Positions 52,938-62,049 of a stretch of 64,000 bases of DNA are shown in pieces. Position numbers and translations under genes: made by a program. The notes beneath the pieces were generated by a model. That model did no database searches. It was not told where the DNA came from and was given only the letters and a program-made list of their open reading frames with translations. Source of the stretch: UBA7672 sp038326205 (lineage in GTDB: Bacteria; Pseudomonadota; Alphaproteobacteria; Caulobacterales; Hyphomonadaceae); assembly GCA_038326205.1 (NCBI GenBank), contig JBBQJV010000011.1, positions 7,016 through 71,015 on the forward strand, given 5' to 3'. Every line of letters starts with the position of its first letter. Positions within the stretch are counted from its first letter, which is position 1.

Positions 52938-53192
52938 ATGCAAACCGAAACCGTCCGCCAGTCTCTGGATTGTCAGCCCGAGGATGCCGCCGCGCGCGCT
53001 TCAGGGGTAAAGCGTCAATTGCAGGGTTTACTCGTTGTTGCGGCGTCAGCAGTCGCGATGATTGGTTTGGCCTTCGGCGCGATGGTGCTGCTGAGTTCTC
53101 CGGCCGGTTGGGTCATGAAGGTCGCCAATCAGGCGATGACGGATCACCAGCAGGCTGTCGTGACCAGCTTCGCGATGAATCTCGGCGACTGA
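52938..53192 (+). CDS. Hypothetical single-span membrane protein, 84 residues
   Basis: The ATG at 52938 follows a strong GAGGAGGAAGG site. One membrane helix (about 30-54, LQGLLVVAASAVAMIGLAFGAM) separates a charged N-terminus, with QSLDCQPEDAAARAS, from a short tail. No family recognised. It stands alone between udk and the convergent fabI. Confidence 0.74.
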   Translation: MQTETVRQSLDCQPEDAAARASGVKRQLQGLLVVAASAVAMIGLAFGAMVLLSSPAGWVMKVANQAMTDHQQAVVTSFAMNLGD

Positions 53193-53219
53193 CGAATCCC
53201 GGCGACTGGCAGGCGCTGA

Positions 53220-54038
53220 CTAGGCGGCGCCTTCCGATACGTCCGGCACCCCCACGACGTGGAAGCCTGCGTCGACGTGTACGACTTCGCCGGTGATCGA
53301 CCGTCCGATCGGTGACAGCAGGTAAAGCGCACAACCCGCAACGCCTTCCATCGATGTGTCTTCCTTCAGCAACGACCAGTCACGGCCCGTGCTCATGAGG
53401 CCCTTGCCGCCCTTGATGCCAGCCAGCGACAGCGTCCGCATGGCGCCTGCTGATATCGCATTCACCCGGATGCCCTTGGGCCCCAGATCGCGCGCCGCAT
53501 AGCGGGTCGAAGCTTCCAGCGCTGCCTTGGCGAGGCCCATCACGTTGTAGGACGGCACCGTCCGCTCGGCGCCGAGATAGGTCATGCAGACAATCGCACC
53601 GCCGTCGGTCATCAGCTCTGATGCGCGGCGCGAGCAGTCGATGAAGCTGTAGACGGAGATGTCCATGGCGCGGCGAAAGCCTTCGCGCGTCGTGTTCGCG
53701 ACCATCGAGCCCTGCAACTCATCCTTGCCGGCAAACGCGATGGAATGGACGAGGAAGTCTAACTTTCCCCACTTTTCCTTAACCGCGGCGAACGCCGCAT
53801 CCATACTGGCGTCGTCCGTCACGTCGGCCGGGATCATCGTGTCCATCCCGATCGAGGCGACCAGCGGACGCACGCGCCGCTCCAGGCTTTCGCCCTGATA
53901 GGTGAACGCGATTTCCGCGCCTTGTGCCGCCAGCTGCTGCGCGATGCCCCACGCGATCGATTTCTCGTTCGCGACGCCCATCACCAGGCCCCGCTTGCCC
54001 TTCATCAGATCGCCTGTCGGGAAGGTCCACTCGGCCAT
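53220..54038 (-). CDS. fabI: Enoyl-ACP reductase (FabI type)
   Basis: FabI (272 residues) reduces enoyl-ACP with NADH in the last step of each fatty-acid elongation cycle and is the triclosan target in many bacteria. The divergent SDR motif GVANEKSIAWGIA and the catalytic pair Tyr164 and Lys171 (YNVMGLAK, Tyr-x6-Lys) are intact. Length is typical. In many alphaproteobacteria fabI follows fabA-fabB; here the same-strand fabB lies 5.2 kb upstream with unrelated genes between. Confidence 0.96.
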   Translation of the reverse strand: MAEWTFPTGDLMKGKRGLVMGVANEKSIAWGIAQQLAAQGAEIAFTYQGESLERRVRPLVASIGMDTMIPADVTDDASMDAAFAAVKEKWGKLDFLVHSIAFAGKDELQGSMVANTTREGFRRAMDISVYSFIDCSRRASELMTDGGAIVCMTYLGAERTVPSYNVMGLAKAALEASTRYAARDLGPKGIRVNAISAGAMRTLSLAGIKGGKGLMSTGRDWSLLKEDTSMEGVAGCALYLLSPIGRSITGEVVHVDAGFHVVGVPDVSEGAA

Positions 54039-54179
54039 GGGGAGGCTCCTATGCTGCGTTTCGCGGGGTAGGGGGGACTGGCAGGGCAGTCAAGCGCCGC
54101 CGCCCGACAGCGGCAGTCGGCCATTGCCGCTTGCCCGGCGTGGTCTAGGATCGGCGCGGATTGCAAAGGGGACGGCACG

Positions 54180-55502
54180 TTGAGCGAACTTGGCGATCTG
54201 ATCGAGGCGGCAAGCCTCGCCCCCGGAAAGAGCGGACTTCTCAAGGCGGTGATCCGCGCGGCTGAAGAGTCCGTGGAACCGGAAGAAGCCGTTCGCTGGC
54301 TCGCGGCCGGTCAACCCGCCGCCTACGAGGTGGACGCCCGGATCGCAGCGTCGGATTTTCTCACCGAAATGGGCGAGACGCCTTTCGCTCTGCGCTGGCT
54401 TGAAGGACCCGAACCCAGACTGGGCATTGCGCGCGCAAGCCTCCTGCTCGAAAGCGGCCGCACGGGCGAGGCCGCCGAAGCCTACAGCGCGGCCATCGCC
54501 GCTGATCCTTCTCTCAAGGAAGAAACGCTCGCCGCCGCCCTGACGCCGAAACTGGCTGCCGCCGGCAGCAATGTCGTCAACCTGCGCGGTCCGCGACCCG
54601 TTGTGGCGTCAGACGAGGATGCGCCGATCAACCGCCTTGGACGTGAGCCGAAAACCTTCGCAGATGTCGGAGGTCTCGAGGACGTCAAGAAGGACATCGC
54701 GCGCAAAATCATCCAGCCTTTCCGCAATCCGTCGCTGTTCGCGAAGTTCAAGCGGAAGGCTGGCGGCGGCGTGCTGCTCTATGGCCCTCCCGGTTGCGGC
54801 AAGACGATGATCGCACGCGCTACCGCCGGAGAAGTCGGCGCCGAGTTCATCTCCATCGAGATCGCCGAAGTCCTCGACATGTATATCGGGCAGTCGGAAA
54901 AACGGCTCGCCGCAGCGTTCGAGAATGCCCGTACGGCCAAGCCTGCCGTCCTGTTCTTCGACGAGATCGAGGCGCTGGCGGCGCGTCGGCGCTTCGGCCA
55001 TGCCGATCACGGGGCCAGCCTCGTCTCGACCTTCCTCAACGAGATGGACGGCGTCAACGCCAGCAATGAAGGCGTGCTGGTTCTCGCCGCGACCAACACG
55101 CCATGGGCTATCGATACAGCATTCCGCCGTCCGGGGCGCTTTGATCGCGTGATCTTCGTACCGCCGCCGGATCGTGATGCGCGCCTGTCGATCCTCACAA
55201 TGGCGATGAAGGACCGGCCGCAGGACAATGTGAACCTCGAACCCGTCGCTCAGGCGACATCGGGCTTCTCCGGCGCCGATCTCGTGGGGCTGGTCGATGA
55301 AGCGTGCGATTTCGCCATCGAGGAAAGCCTCGATTCAGGAGAGGTCGCGCCCATGCGACAGAAGCATCTCAGCGAGGCGACGATGTCGCGCAAGCCGACG
55401 ACACTCGAATGGCTCAGCCAGGCGCGCAACTACGCCAAATATTCCAACGAGGGCGGGCTTTACGACGACGTCACAGCCTTCCTCGAAAAGCACGCGAAAT
55501 AG
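54180..55502 (+). CDS. AAA+ ATPase with helical N-terminal domain (Cdc48/spastin-like)
   Basis: A 440-residue protein. The first about 130 residues are helical and TPR-like (ARASLLLESGRTGEAAEAYS). Then comes one AAA domain: FADVGGLEDVKKDI, Walker A GPPGCGKT (202-209), Walker B VLFFDEIE (257-264), sensor ATNTPWAID and arginine-finger region RRPGRFD. The order resembles meiotic-clade AAA proteins, which remodel complexes or membranes. The TTG at 54180 is the likely start. It is followed after eight bases by a membrane-anchored TPR protein, a probable partner. Confidence 0.87.
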   Translation: MSELGDLIEAASLAPGKSGLLKAVIRAAEESVEPEEAVRWLAAGQPAAYEVDARIAASDFLTEMGETPFALRWLEGPEPRLGIARASLLLESGRTGEAAEAYSAAIAADPSLKEETLAAALTPKLAAAGSNVVNLRGPRPVVASDEDAPINRLGREPKTFADVGGLEDVKKDIARKIIQPFRNPSLFAKFKRKAGGGVLLYGPPGCGKTMIARATAGEVGAEFISIEIAEVLDMYIGQSEKRLAAAFENARTAKPAVLFFDEIEALAARRRFGHADHGASLVSTFLNEMDGVNASNEGVLVLAATNTPWAIDTAFRRPGRFDRVIFVPPPDRDARLSILTMAMKDRPQDNVNLEPVAQATSGFSGADLVGLVDEACDFAIEESLDSGEVAPMRQKHLSEATMSRKPTTLEWLSQARNYAKYSNEGGLYDDVTAFLEKHAK

Positions 55503-55510
55503 GCCGCGCC

Positions 55511-56509
55511 ATGGACGGGTTCGATCGCGACGCGAATGAAAGCGCCGTGATAGCCCTGCTGCAAGCAGGCAACCCTCGCGGCGCCGAAACGCGCCTGCGC
55601 ACAATGCTGGCGCAGGATCCCAACGACGCGCGTTCGCTGGCCCTGCTGGCAAGGTGCCGCTTCGAGGACAAGGACAACAAGACCGGGCTAGAGATGGCGC
55701 GCTCGGCTGCATCCATCAGCCCCGATGATCCGCTGGTGAAGGCGACGCTAACCCTCGCATTGCAACGCGCGGGCAAAGGCAGGCAGGCGCGCGATGAACA
55801 GCTCCAGCTGGCTGAGGAGGCGGCTTCCGCCACGCCAGATGATTCAGACGCGCTGTTCAACCTCGCGATCGCGCGCTTCAATTCCAACGCCTATCGCAAG
55901 GCCAAGGGCCGTCAACAGCTGCATCAATACGCCGCCGCACGCGACCTGTTCGACGATGCAGAGCGCGTTGCTGGCAGCGCCTATGCGTTGATCAACGTCG
56001 CTGCGCTGCGCCTCGATCAGTGGGACTATGCGGCGGCCGAATCCCTCGCCCAGCGCGCCATGCAGCTCGATCCGACGCGGCCCGAGATATTCGCCGTGCT
56101 TGCCGAATGCGCCATCGCCGGCAACCGACCGGTCGACGCCTATGAACTGGCGCTGGAGGCGTTGCGCCTGTCGCCGGGCGATCCGAAGGTAATGCGCATC
56201 CTCACGCGCGCCCGCGCTCGTGCACGGCCATGGCTGAAGCCGTTCCTCCCGCTGGTCGACTGGATCGTCGAGATGGACCGGCGCGGGCTGATGATCGTGC
56301 CGGTGCTGATGTTCGTCATCGCTTGCGTATTCGCCGTCTCTCTGACGTTCGATCTCCACCGCGTCGAGGCCGGCGTTGCGCCTGCAATAATCATCTCGGC
56401 CGCTTCTGGCCTTGCGTTCCTCTACACGCTGGTCAGCTATGTCACGGCGGTGCTGGCGCGGTTCCAGATCCGGCGCGATCTCCGGCGCATCTCTCTGCCG
56501 AAATTCTGA
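55511..56509 (+). CDS. TPR protein with two C-terminal membrane helices
   Basis: A 332-residue protein. The N-terminal about 240 residues hold tetratricopeptide-like repeats (LLQAGNPRGAETRLRTMLAQ, YAAAESLAQRAMQLDP, DAYELALEALRLSPGD). Helices at about 259-279 and 290-314 anchor it in the membrane, followed by a basic tail. The TPR part would face the cytosol, where the AAA+ protein coded just upstream could dock. The function of the pair is not known. Confidence 0.84.
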   Translation: MDGFDRDANESAVIALLQAGNPRGAETRLRTMLAQDPNDARSLALLARCRFEDKDNKTGLEMARSAASISPDDPLVKATLTLALQRAGKGRQARDEQLQLAEEAASATPDDSDALFNLAIARFNSNAYRKAKGRQQLHQYAAARDLFDDAERVAGSAYALINVAALRLDQWDYAAAESLAQRAMQLDPTRPEIFAVLAECAIAGNRPVDAYELALEALRLSPGDPKVMRILTRARARARPWLKPFLPLVDWIVEMDRRGLMIVPVLMFVIACVFAVSLTFDLHRVEAGVAPAIIISAASGLAFLYTLVSYVTAVLARFQIRRDLRRISLPKF

Positions 56510-56600
56510 ACTCACGCGCCAATTCGGCTCTGGGAAGGCGCAGCGACAAACTGCGAGGAGCTTGCGAAGCGTTGGCATCACTCCACGACATTGATCGGCG

Positions 56601-56668
56601 ACCCAGACACTGCGGAAACCCAGACACTGGGGAAACCCAGACACTGGGGAAACCCAGACACTGGGAAA
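56601..56668. repeat. Four tandem 17-bp units, each a small palindrome
   Basis: Units begin at 56601, 56618, 56635 and 56652 and read ACCCAGACACTGGGGAA with small changes in the first and last. Each contains CCCAG-ACA-CTGGG, a perfect inverted repeat in units 2-4. The array ends 15 bases before the ATG at 56684. It may be a multi-site operator or a slippage-prone spacer. Confidence 0.92.
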
Positions 56669-56683
56669 CGTGAGGAGGACGTG

Positions 56684-57211
56684 ATGCCTGAAGCCCGCCG
56701 TGCCAGACTGATGCCTGCCTCAACCAATCTGCACCGAATGGTCACCGGCATAGTCGCGGGCATGGTGCTCCAGTCGGCCCTGCCGATGGTCGAGGCGCAG
56801 GACTATGAACTCGTTCCGCCCGTCGAAAGCCAGGCCGCTCCACAAATGGGGCAGGGCATCTCCATTCGGGCCCGCATCGCCGGGCTCTATTTCCCGCCCG
56901 GCGGCAGTGAGCCCATCCTCGTGCAACGCGCTTTCACGACCAGCGCCGCCACCGACCAGTCGAGCCAGTATGTTTTCGATGTCCTGAACGATGCCGCGCT
57001 CGACGGCGTCAATCAGGCGCTCGCGGGCGGCGCGACGGCCGGCCGGGTCAGTGTGGTTGCGATGTGCTATGCCTACGGCCGCGACAACAGCGGCGCCCCG
57101 TCCATGCTGCCCATGGGCCTCTTCATCAACACGACCGACATGAACGTCTTGCCCGACGGCAAAGCCTCCGTGCATTCCAACATCCGGATCGTGCCGCCGA
57201 ACGCTCACTAA
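56684..57211 (+). CDS. Hypothetical secreted protein, 175 residues
   Basis: The ATG at 56684 follows a strong GAGGAGG site. The N-terminus is basic with a hydrophobic stretch (MVTGIVAGMVLQSALPMVEA), a probable signal peptide. The mature part (IRARIAGLYFPPGGSEPILVQRAF and onward) has one Cys and no recognised domain. It is preceded by the 17-bp palindrome array and convergent with a secreted hydrolase. Confidence 0.75.
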   Translation: MPEARRARLMPASTNLHRMVTGIVAGMVLQSALPMVEAQDYELVPPVESQAAPQMGQGISIRARIAGLYFPPGGSEPILVQRAFTTSAATDQSSQYVFDVLNDAALDGVNQALAGGATAGRVSVVAMCYAYGRDNSGAPSMLPMGLFINTTDMNVLPDGKASVHSNIRIVPPNAH

Positions 57212-57270
57212 ACCAGCCGCTCAGCTTCCCCGGCGCTTGTGTGCTGCCGTCAAAATCACTTGGCCAAAAA

Positions 57271-58278
57271 TCATTGGGCAAGGCGCAGATCAAAGAATGA
57301 CAAGATCTCCGGAACCAGCTTCGCATGTGTCGCGTCCCGGCTCACGCCATCCCGGTCGGTGCATAGTTTCACGCCCATCACGTTGATCGGCAGGCTGCAG
57401 CGATCGACATAGACAAAATGGCCCTCTCCCCCTGAGAGCCGCACCGTTGCGGCTGATCCGAGCAAACCGCCGAGGCGTCCCGCATGCGCCGCGAACGGCA
57501 GGAAGTCATCGTCGACTGACCCGATGACCAGCGCCGGCGTCTTCAGCGCCTGCAAGCCGGCTTGCGTGAACCCCGGTCCCGCAGCCGGGTCCATGAGCAC
57601 CATGGCCTTGATCGGCGTCGGCGATGGAACCGGCGCCTGATCCGACGCAGGCGCGCCTACGGGGTACTGGCATCCCTTGTCGGCGGCGCGCGCCGTTGCA
57701 CAATAGGTCCGCACGTCGGCCATCGAGAATCCGGCGCCTGCCAGCATCAGGACCGTCGCCCCGCCTGCCGAGTGTCCCAGCGCGCCAAGCCGATGCGCGT
57801 CGATATGGCCGGCATAGGCCGACTTCGAGATCAGGAAATCCAGTGCGGCGTTGATATCGCGCGTCCGGTCGCCGAAATGCGCAACGGTCGCCGGGTTCAT
57901 CGTCGCGGAACCAAACACCGGCGATTCTCCGAAATGCGAGACGCCGAGCACAACGTAGCCATGACGCGCCAGCGGTTCGGCAATCCAGGAATAGTTGGAC
58001 GCCGCACCCATCGATCCGTGCGACAGGAGAACCACGGGCAACTTGTTACCTGACGCTGGGGCGCCCTTGGCGACGCTTCCCATCCCGAAATTATAGCTGT
58101 GCGCCTCTTCGACCGCCATGGTGGGGTACCACACGTCGATCTGGATCAGGCGGCCGCCAGCGTCGGTGATGCGTTGGGTGTCATATCCGGCGGACACATC
58201 CGCCCTTTGCTGCGGAGCGGTCGCACAGGCCGCAAGCAGGGCTGCGGGAATGATCGCGAGCATCAGACGTTTCAACAT
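57271..58278 (-). CDS. Lipoprotein alpha/beta hydrolase (dienelactone/PAF-acetylhydrolase-like)
   Basis: A 335-residue lipoprotein: signal with lipobox LAAC (Cys18). Domain blocks are VVLLSHGSMGAASNYSWIAEPL (oxyanion region), LGALGHSAGGATVL (nucleophile Ser170), GSVDDDFLPF (Asp) and GGEGHFVYVD (His). Such enzymes cleave lipid or small ester bonds in the periplasm. The ATG at 58278 is preferred since longer readings lack a signal peptide. It is divergent from a LytTR regulator, which may control it. Confidence 0.87.
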   Translation of the reverse strand: MLKRLMLAIIPAALLAACATAPQQRADVSAGYDTQRITDAGGRLIQIDVWYPTMAVEEAHSYNFGMGSVAKGAPASGNKLPVVLLSHGSMGAASNYSWIAEPLARHGYVVLGVSHFGESPVFGSATMNPATVAHFGDRTRDINAALDFLISKSAYAGHIDAHRLGALGHSAGGATVLMLAGAGFSMADVRTYCATARAADKGCQYPVGAPASDQAPVPSPTPIKAMVLMDPAAGPGFTQAGLQALKTPALVIGSVDDDFLPFAAHAGRLGGLLGSAATVRLSGGEGHFVYVDRCSLPINVMGVKLCTDRDGVSRDATHAKLVPEILSFFDLRLAQ

Positions 58279-58390
58279 GTGTTTTCCTCCAGATAAGTCC
58301 GCGGGGGGGGGAGACGGACATCGGCCTTGCCTAGCCGCCGGGCCAGCCCCACGCTTCAGCCGTTTCGTGAATTGCACCGGGGTTTCGTGA

Positions 58391-59170
58391 ATGACAGCAG
58401 CGATCAGCTCACGGGCCGCGAGTTTCAGACCGTCCTGGATCAGGATCGGTGGCTTCCTCGTCGTTTGTGCGGTGGCGATCGGCTTGGCCGGGCCGTTTGG
58501 CATGACCGTGTCGCAGCCTGACCCGCTGGCCCGCATCGCGCACTTCCTCGTTTGCGCAATCGGCATGACCCTGCTGACGATCGGCGCGGCTGGGGGGTTG
58601 AGCCGCCTGCGGCCCCAGCTGGGGGTGTGGGCTCTGGCGATCGGCGCCGCGCTGGTCGCCCTGCCGGGTGCTGCCCTTGTGAGGGTCAGCATCGGCGTTT
58701 TTGCGCCGGTGTCGATGGCCCACCTGACGTTGATCAATCTCCTGATCGAGACGCTGGCGATGAACCTGATCCTGACGCTGGTCGCCTGGCGCCTGCTTGG
58801 CGGCGGCATCGAGGAAAGGCGGGCAACCGAAGCCGTGAAGTCAGCCGGGCCTGGCCTTGCCCATCACCTGCCGCCCGAACTGCGCAGCGCCCCGGTCCTC
58901 GCGCTCAAGGCGGAGGATCACTACCTGCGGGTCTATACCACGCGCGGCGAGGCGCTGATCCACATGCGTATCGGCGATGCAGAAGCGGCCCTCGCCGAGA
59001 ATGACGGCGTGCGCGCCCACCGGTCCTTCTGGGTGGCGCGCCGCGCCTTCAAGAGCGTCGCGCGCGTCGACGGGCGAATGACGCTGAGGCTTGAAAGTGG
59101 ACTGTTCGTGCCGGTGTCACGCAGCCGCACCGAAGCGGTCAACAGCTGGCTGGAAAGAGCCGTTGGTTAG
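58391..59170 (+). CDS. Membrane-bound LytTR transcriptional regulator
   Basis: A 259-residue protein. Four membrane helices (about 18-38, 48-68, 78-100, 110-136) are followed by a LytTR DNA-binding domain from about 158 (LKAEDHYLRVYTTRGEALIHMR, then HRSFWVARRAFKSVARVDGRM). The C-terminal domain would bind DNA while the protein stays in the membrane. Its divergent neighbour, a secreted hydrolase, is a likely target; that is inference from position. Confidence 0.88.
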   Translation: MTAAISSRAASFRPSWIRIGGFLVVCAVAIGLAGPFGMTVSQPDPLARIAHFLVCAIGMTLLTIGAAGGLSRLRPQLGVWALAIGAALVALPGAALVRVSIGVFAPVSMAHLTLINLLIETLAMNLILTLVAWRLLGGGIEERRATEAVKSAGPGLAHHLPPELRSAPVLALKAEDHYLRVYTTRGEALIHMRIGDAEAALAENDGVRAHRSFWVARRAFKSVARVDGRMTLRLESGLFVPVSRSRTEAVNSWLERAVG

Positions 59171-59250
59171 GCTCAGGTCGCGCCCGACAACGTAGCGCCG
59201 CTTCTGACGATTTCAGGCCGGTGATGCAGGGGTTGATCCGCCGTCGCTTC

Positions 59251-60507
59251 CTAGACCTTCGCCACCATGATCGAGCCGTTGGTGCCGCCGAAGCCGAACG
59301 AGTTCGACATCGCCATGTTGATGATGGCTTCGCGCGCCTCGCGGATGATGTTGACGCCGTAGGCGAGGGGGTCGAGTTTCTCGATATTGATCGAGGGAGC
59401 GATGAAACGCTCCTTCATCATGATCAGCGAGTAGATCAGCTCCTGTACGCCGGCGCCGCCGAGACAGTGGCCAGTCATCGACTTGGTGGCCGAGATCATC
59501 GGCTGGTCGGCCGCTTCCTGTCCGAAGACTTCGCGAACGGCTTCCAGTTCCTTCACGTCGCCGACAGGCGTCGAGGTCGCGTGCGGGTTGAGATAGTCTG
59601 GTGCGCCGCCTGCCTGCGCCATGGCAAGGCGCATCGCGCGCGCAGCGCCTTCGCCTGACGGCGCGACCATGTCGAAGCCATCCGACGTCGCGCCATAACC
59701 CACGACTTCGCCATAGATCGTCGCGCCACGGCGCTTGGCGTGCTCATACTCTTCGAGCACCACCATGCCGGCGCCGCCCGCGATCACGAAGCCGTCGCGG
59801 TCGGCGTCATAAGCCCGTGATGCACGATGAGGTTCGGCGTTGTATTTCGAAGACATCGCGCCGAGCCCGTCGAACAGGCAGGACAGCGTCCAGTCGAGTT
59901 CCTCGCCGCCGCCGGCGAACATCACGTCCTGCTTGCCCCACTGGATCTGCTCGGACGCGGCGCCCACGCAATGCAGCGAGGTCGTGCAGGCCGACGAGAT
60001 CGAATAGTTGACGCCGAGAATCTTGAAGAGGGTGGAGAGCGTCGCTGAAGCAGTCGACGACATCGCCTTGGGCACAGCGAACGGCCCGATGCGGCGCGGC
60101 GAGCCTTTGTCGCGGGTGGAGTCAGCCGCCGCCACAATCGCGCGCGTCGACGGACCGCCGGTGCCAACGATGAGCCCCGTGCGCGGGTTGGAGATGATGG
60201 ACCCGTCGAGGCCCGCATCTGCGATCGCCTGCGTCATCGACATGTGGCACCAGCCGGCGCCATCGCCCATGAAGCGCATCGCGCGCTTGTCGACATTGTC
60301 TTCCGGCATGGCGTTGGGCTTGCCGGCGACCTGTGACTTGAAACCCTTGTCAGCGTATTCCTGGATGAAGCTGATGCCCGACTTGCCCTGCTTCAGGCTG
60401 TCAGTCACGTCCTTGATGGTGTCGCCGATCGAGGAGACGATGCCCATCCCGGTGATCACAACTCTGCGTAGATCGGGCCTGCGTAGATCGGGGCCAGTAG
60501 CGGCCAT
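59251..60507 (-). CDS. fabB: Beta-ketoacyl-ACP synthase I
   Basis: FabB (418 residues) condenses malonyl-ACP with acyl-ACP and is needed to elongate unsaturated chains. The catalytic triad is Cys174 (SACTTSLHC), His in NPHATSTPVGD and His in TGHCLGGAG. It lies downstream of fabA on the minus strand, 59 bases apart, the usual fabAB unit. A short repeat (DLRRPDLRR) extends the N-terminus by about ten residues. Confidence 0.96.
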   Translation of the reverse strand: MAATGPDLRRPDLRRVVITGMGIVSSIGDTIKDVTDSLKQGKSGISFIQEYADKGFKSQVAGKPNAMPEDNVDKRAMRFMGDGAGWCHMSMTQAIADAGLDGSIISNPRTGLIVGTGGPSTRAIVAAADSTRDKGSPRRIGPFAVPKAMSSTASATLSTLFKILGVNYSISSACTTSLHCVGAASEQIQWGKQDVMFAGGGEELDWTLSCLFDGLGAMSSKYNAEPHRASRAYDADRDGFVIAGGAGMVVLEEYEHAKRRGATIYGEVVGYGATSDGFDMVAPSGEGAARAMRLAMAQAGGAPDYLNPHATSTPVGDVKELEAVREVFGQEAADQPMISATKSMTGHCLGGAGVQELIYSLIMMKERFIAPSINIEKLDPLAYGVNIIREAREAIINMAMSNSFGFGGTNGSIMVAKV

Positions 60508-60566
60508 CGCAATTCACTCCCTGAAATTCGTACGCAAACCGCGCAAGCAGACCAATCGGCCCAATG

Positions 60567-61109
60567 CTACGCGGTCATTTTCTTCAAGCCAACTTTCATG
60601 TCCTTGGCCGTGTAAATCTTTTCACCATCAAGAAATACAGTTCCGTCAGCGATACCCATCGTCAGGCTCGCGCGGATGGCGCGGCGGATGTCGATTTCGT
60701 AGCGCACCAGCTTTTTCTGCGGCGTCACCTCGCCCGAAAACTTGACCTCGCCGACGCCCAAGGCGCGGCCCTTGCCGGGCGAGCCCGACCAGCCCAGCCA
60801 GAACCCGACCAGCTGCCACATTGCATCCAGTCCCAGGCACCCCGGCATCACGGGGTCCCCCGGGAAGTGGCATTTGAAGAACCAGAGATCGGGATTGATA
60901 TCCAGTTCCGCAATGAGGTGGCCGCGTTTCGCGGAGCCGCCGTCGAGCGAGATCTCGGTGATCCGGTCCAGCATCAGCATGGGTGGGATCGGCAACTGGG
61001 CGTTGCCGGGTCCGAACAGCGTGCCGTGCCCGCTCTTCATCAGGTCGTCAAAGCTGTAGGAGCTCTGCGGCGTGTGGAAGTTGTGCGGAGAATTGAGGTC
61101 TTGGTTCAT
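60567..61109 (-). CDS. fabA: 3-hydroxydecanoyl-ACP dehydratase/isomerase
   Basis: FabA (180 residues) dehydrates 3-hydroxydecanoyl-ACP and makes the cis-3 double bond that starts unsaturated fatty acids. The catalytic His81 is in FKCHFPGDPVMPG, with Asp95 in CLGLDAMWQLVGFWLGW. Length is standard. It is the first gene of fabA-fabB. The next upstream gene on the same strand ends 87 bases past its start codon, so fabA may have its own promoter. Confidence 0.97.
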   Translation of the reverse strand: MNQDLNSPHNFHTPQSSYSFDDLMKSGHGTLFGPGNAQLPIPPMLMLDRITEISLDGGSAKRGHLIAELDINPDLWFFKCHFPGDPVMPGCLGLDAMWQLVGFWLGWSGSPGKGRALGVGEVKFSGEVTPQKKLVRYEIDIRRAIRASLTMGIADGTVFLDGEKIYTAKDMKVGLKKMTA

Positions 61110-61196
61110 GAACGCGCCGCTCCGCCCCTTGCTTTGATCAACAGGGGGAGAGGCCCGTTAACACGGGGGGGTAAGCGGCTCAAGCAGCCGAAAAAC

Positions 61197-61790
61197 CTAG
61201 TTCTTTCCGGGCGCCGTCGGCAGGGCGTCCGCGCCCCACAGATGCCCGCGCTGGACCCAGCCCTTGTGCCCCTCGGCCTCGATGCGACACCACGCGCTGC
61301 CACACTCCCCCAACACGACCACCGCCCCCGCCCCAAACCGCGCAATGCGGCCCGCATCGGTGCGGGGTTCGCGGAACATGCTGCCGGTGTCCGTGGTGAT
61401 CGCGGTGCGGCGCTCGACCAACTGGCTCTGGTTGATCCAGACCTCGTCACCCATCGGATCGCGGATCATCCGCCAGTCCTTGCTTTCCCGCACAATGATC
61501 ACCGGCAGGCCGGCGCGCTCGTAGTTCCAGCGTACCGGATAGTCCGGGCTTGGTCCGGCGCGGCCGTTGACCTTGTCGTAGCGGAGGCTGGCATAGCGCG
61601 GCACGGGTTGCCCCGAAAAGTCGCTGACGCGCGCTTCCACACCGTTGCCGGCGAAAGCCTTGAAACTGCCGGGGGTAAGCTTGTCCTGCGCGCAAGCCGG
61701 GCTGGCGGCCAGGCAGACGGCTACGCTCGCGGCGCCGAATATTTGGGCAACCCGGTCGAAAACAGCGGTGCGGCAGCGTTTTTGGCTCAC
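61197..61790 (-). CDS. Secreted SH3-domain protein
   Basis: About 197 residues with a signal peptide (FGAASVAVCLAASPACAQ) and two bacterial SH3-like units. The first has RYASLRYDKVNGRAGPSPDYPVRWNYERAG. The second has GSMFREPRTDAGRIARFGAGAVV and WCRIEAEGHKGWVQ. Such proteins may bind the cell wall. The start is uncertain; the GTG at 61790 gives a reasonable signal peptide, but no strong ribosome binding site precedes it. It is divergent from the 2-hydroxyacid dehydrogenase, with 259 bases between. Confidence 0.78.
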   Translation of the reverse strand: MSQKRCRTAVFDRVAQIFGAASVAVCLAASPACAQDKLTPGSFKAFAGNGVEARVSDFSGQPVPRYASLRYDKVNGRAGPSPDYPVRWNYERAGLPVIIVRESKDWRMIRDPMGDEVWINQSQLVERRTAITTDTGSMFREPRTDAGRIARFGAGAVVVLGECGSAWCRIEAEGHKGWVQRGHLWGADALPTAPGKN

Positions 61791-62049
61791 GGAGCAACTT
61801 GCCTTCGTGCTGAGGAGATGACGCCTGAATAAGAACCATGGGGTCGTGAAAGGCTGCTTAACCACACGCGGAAAATTCGGTGAATCCGCTGTTAGCCGTG
61901 CGTGCCGCGCGCCAGACCCGGCGCCAAGACCGGGCTTGCGCCAAGTTGGCCTGGCGATGCTGCTTTGATAAACCGCCCGTTGACGCGAGGCGCCCCGAGC
62001 GTAACAGGACAGAGGAAGCGCCAGATATAATAGAGGAACGCTCAGTAAA

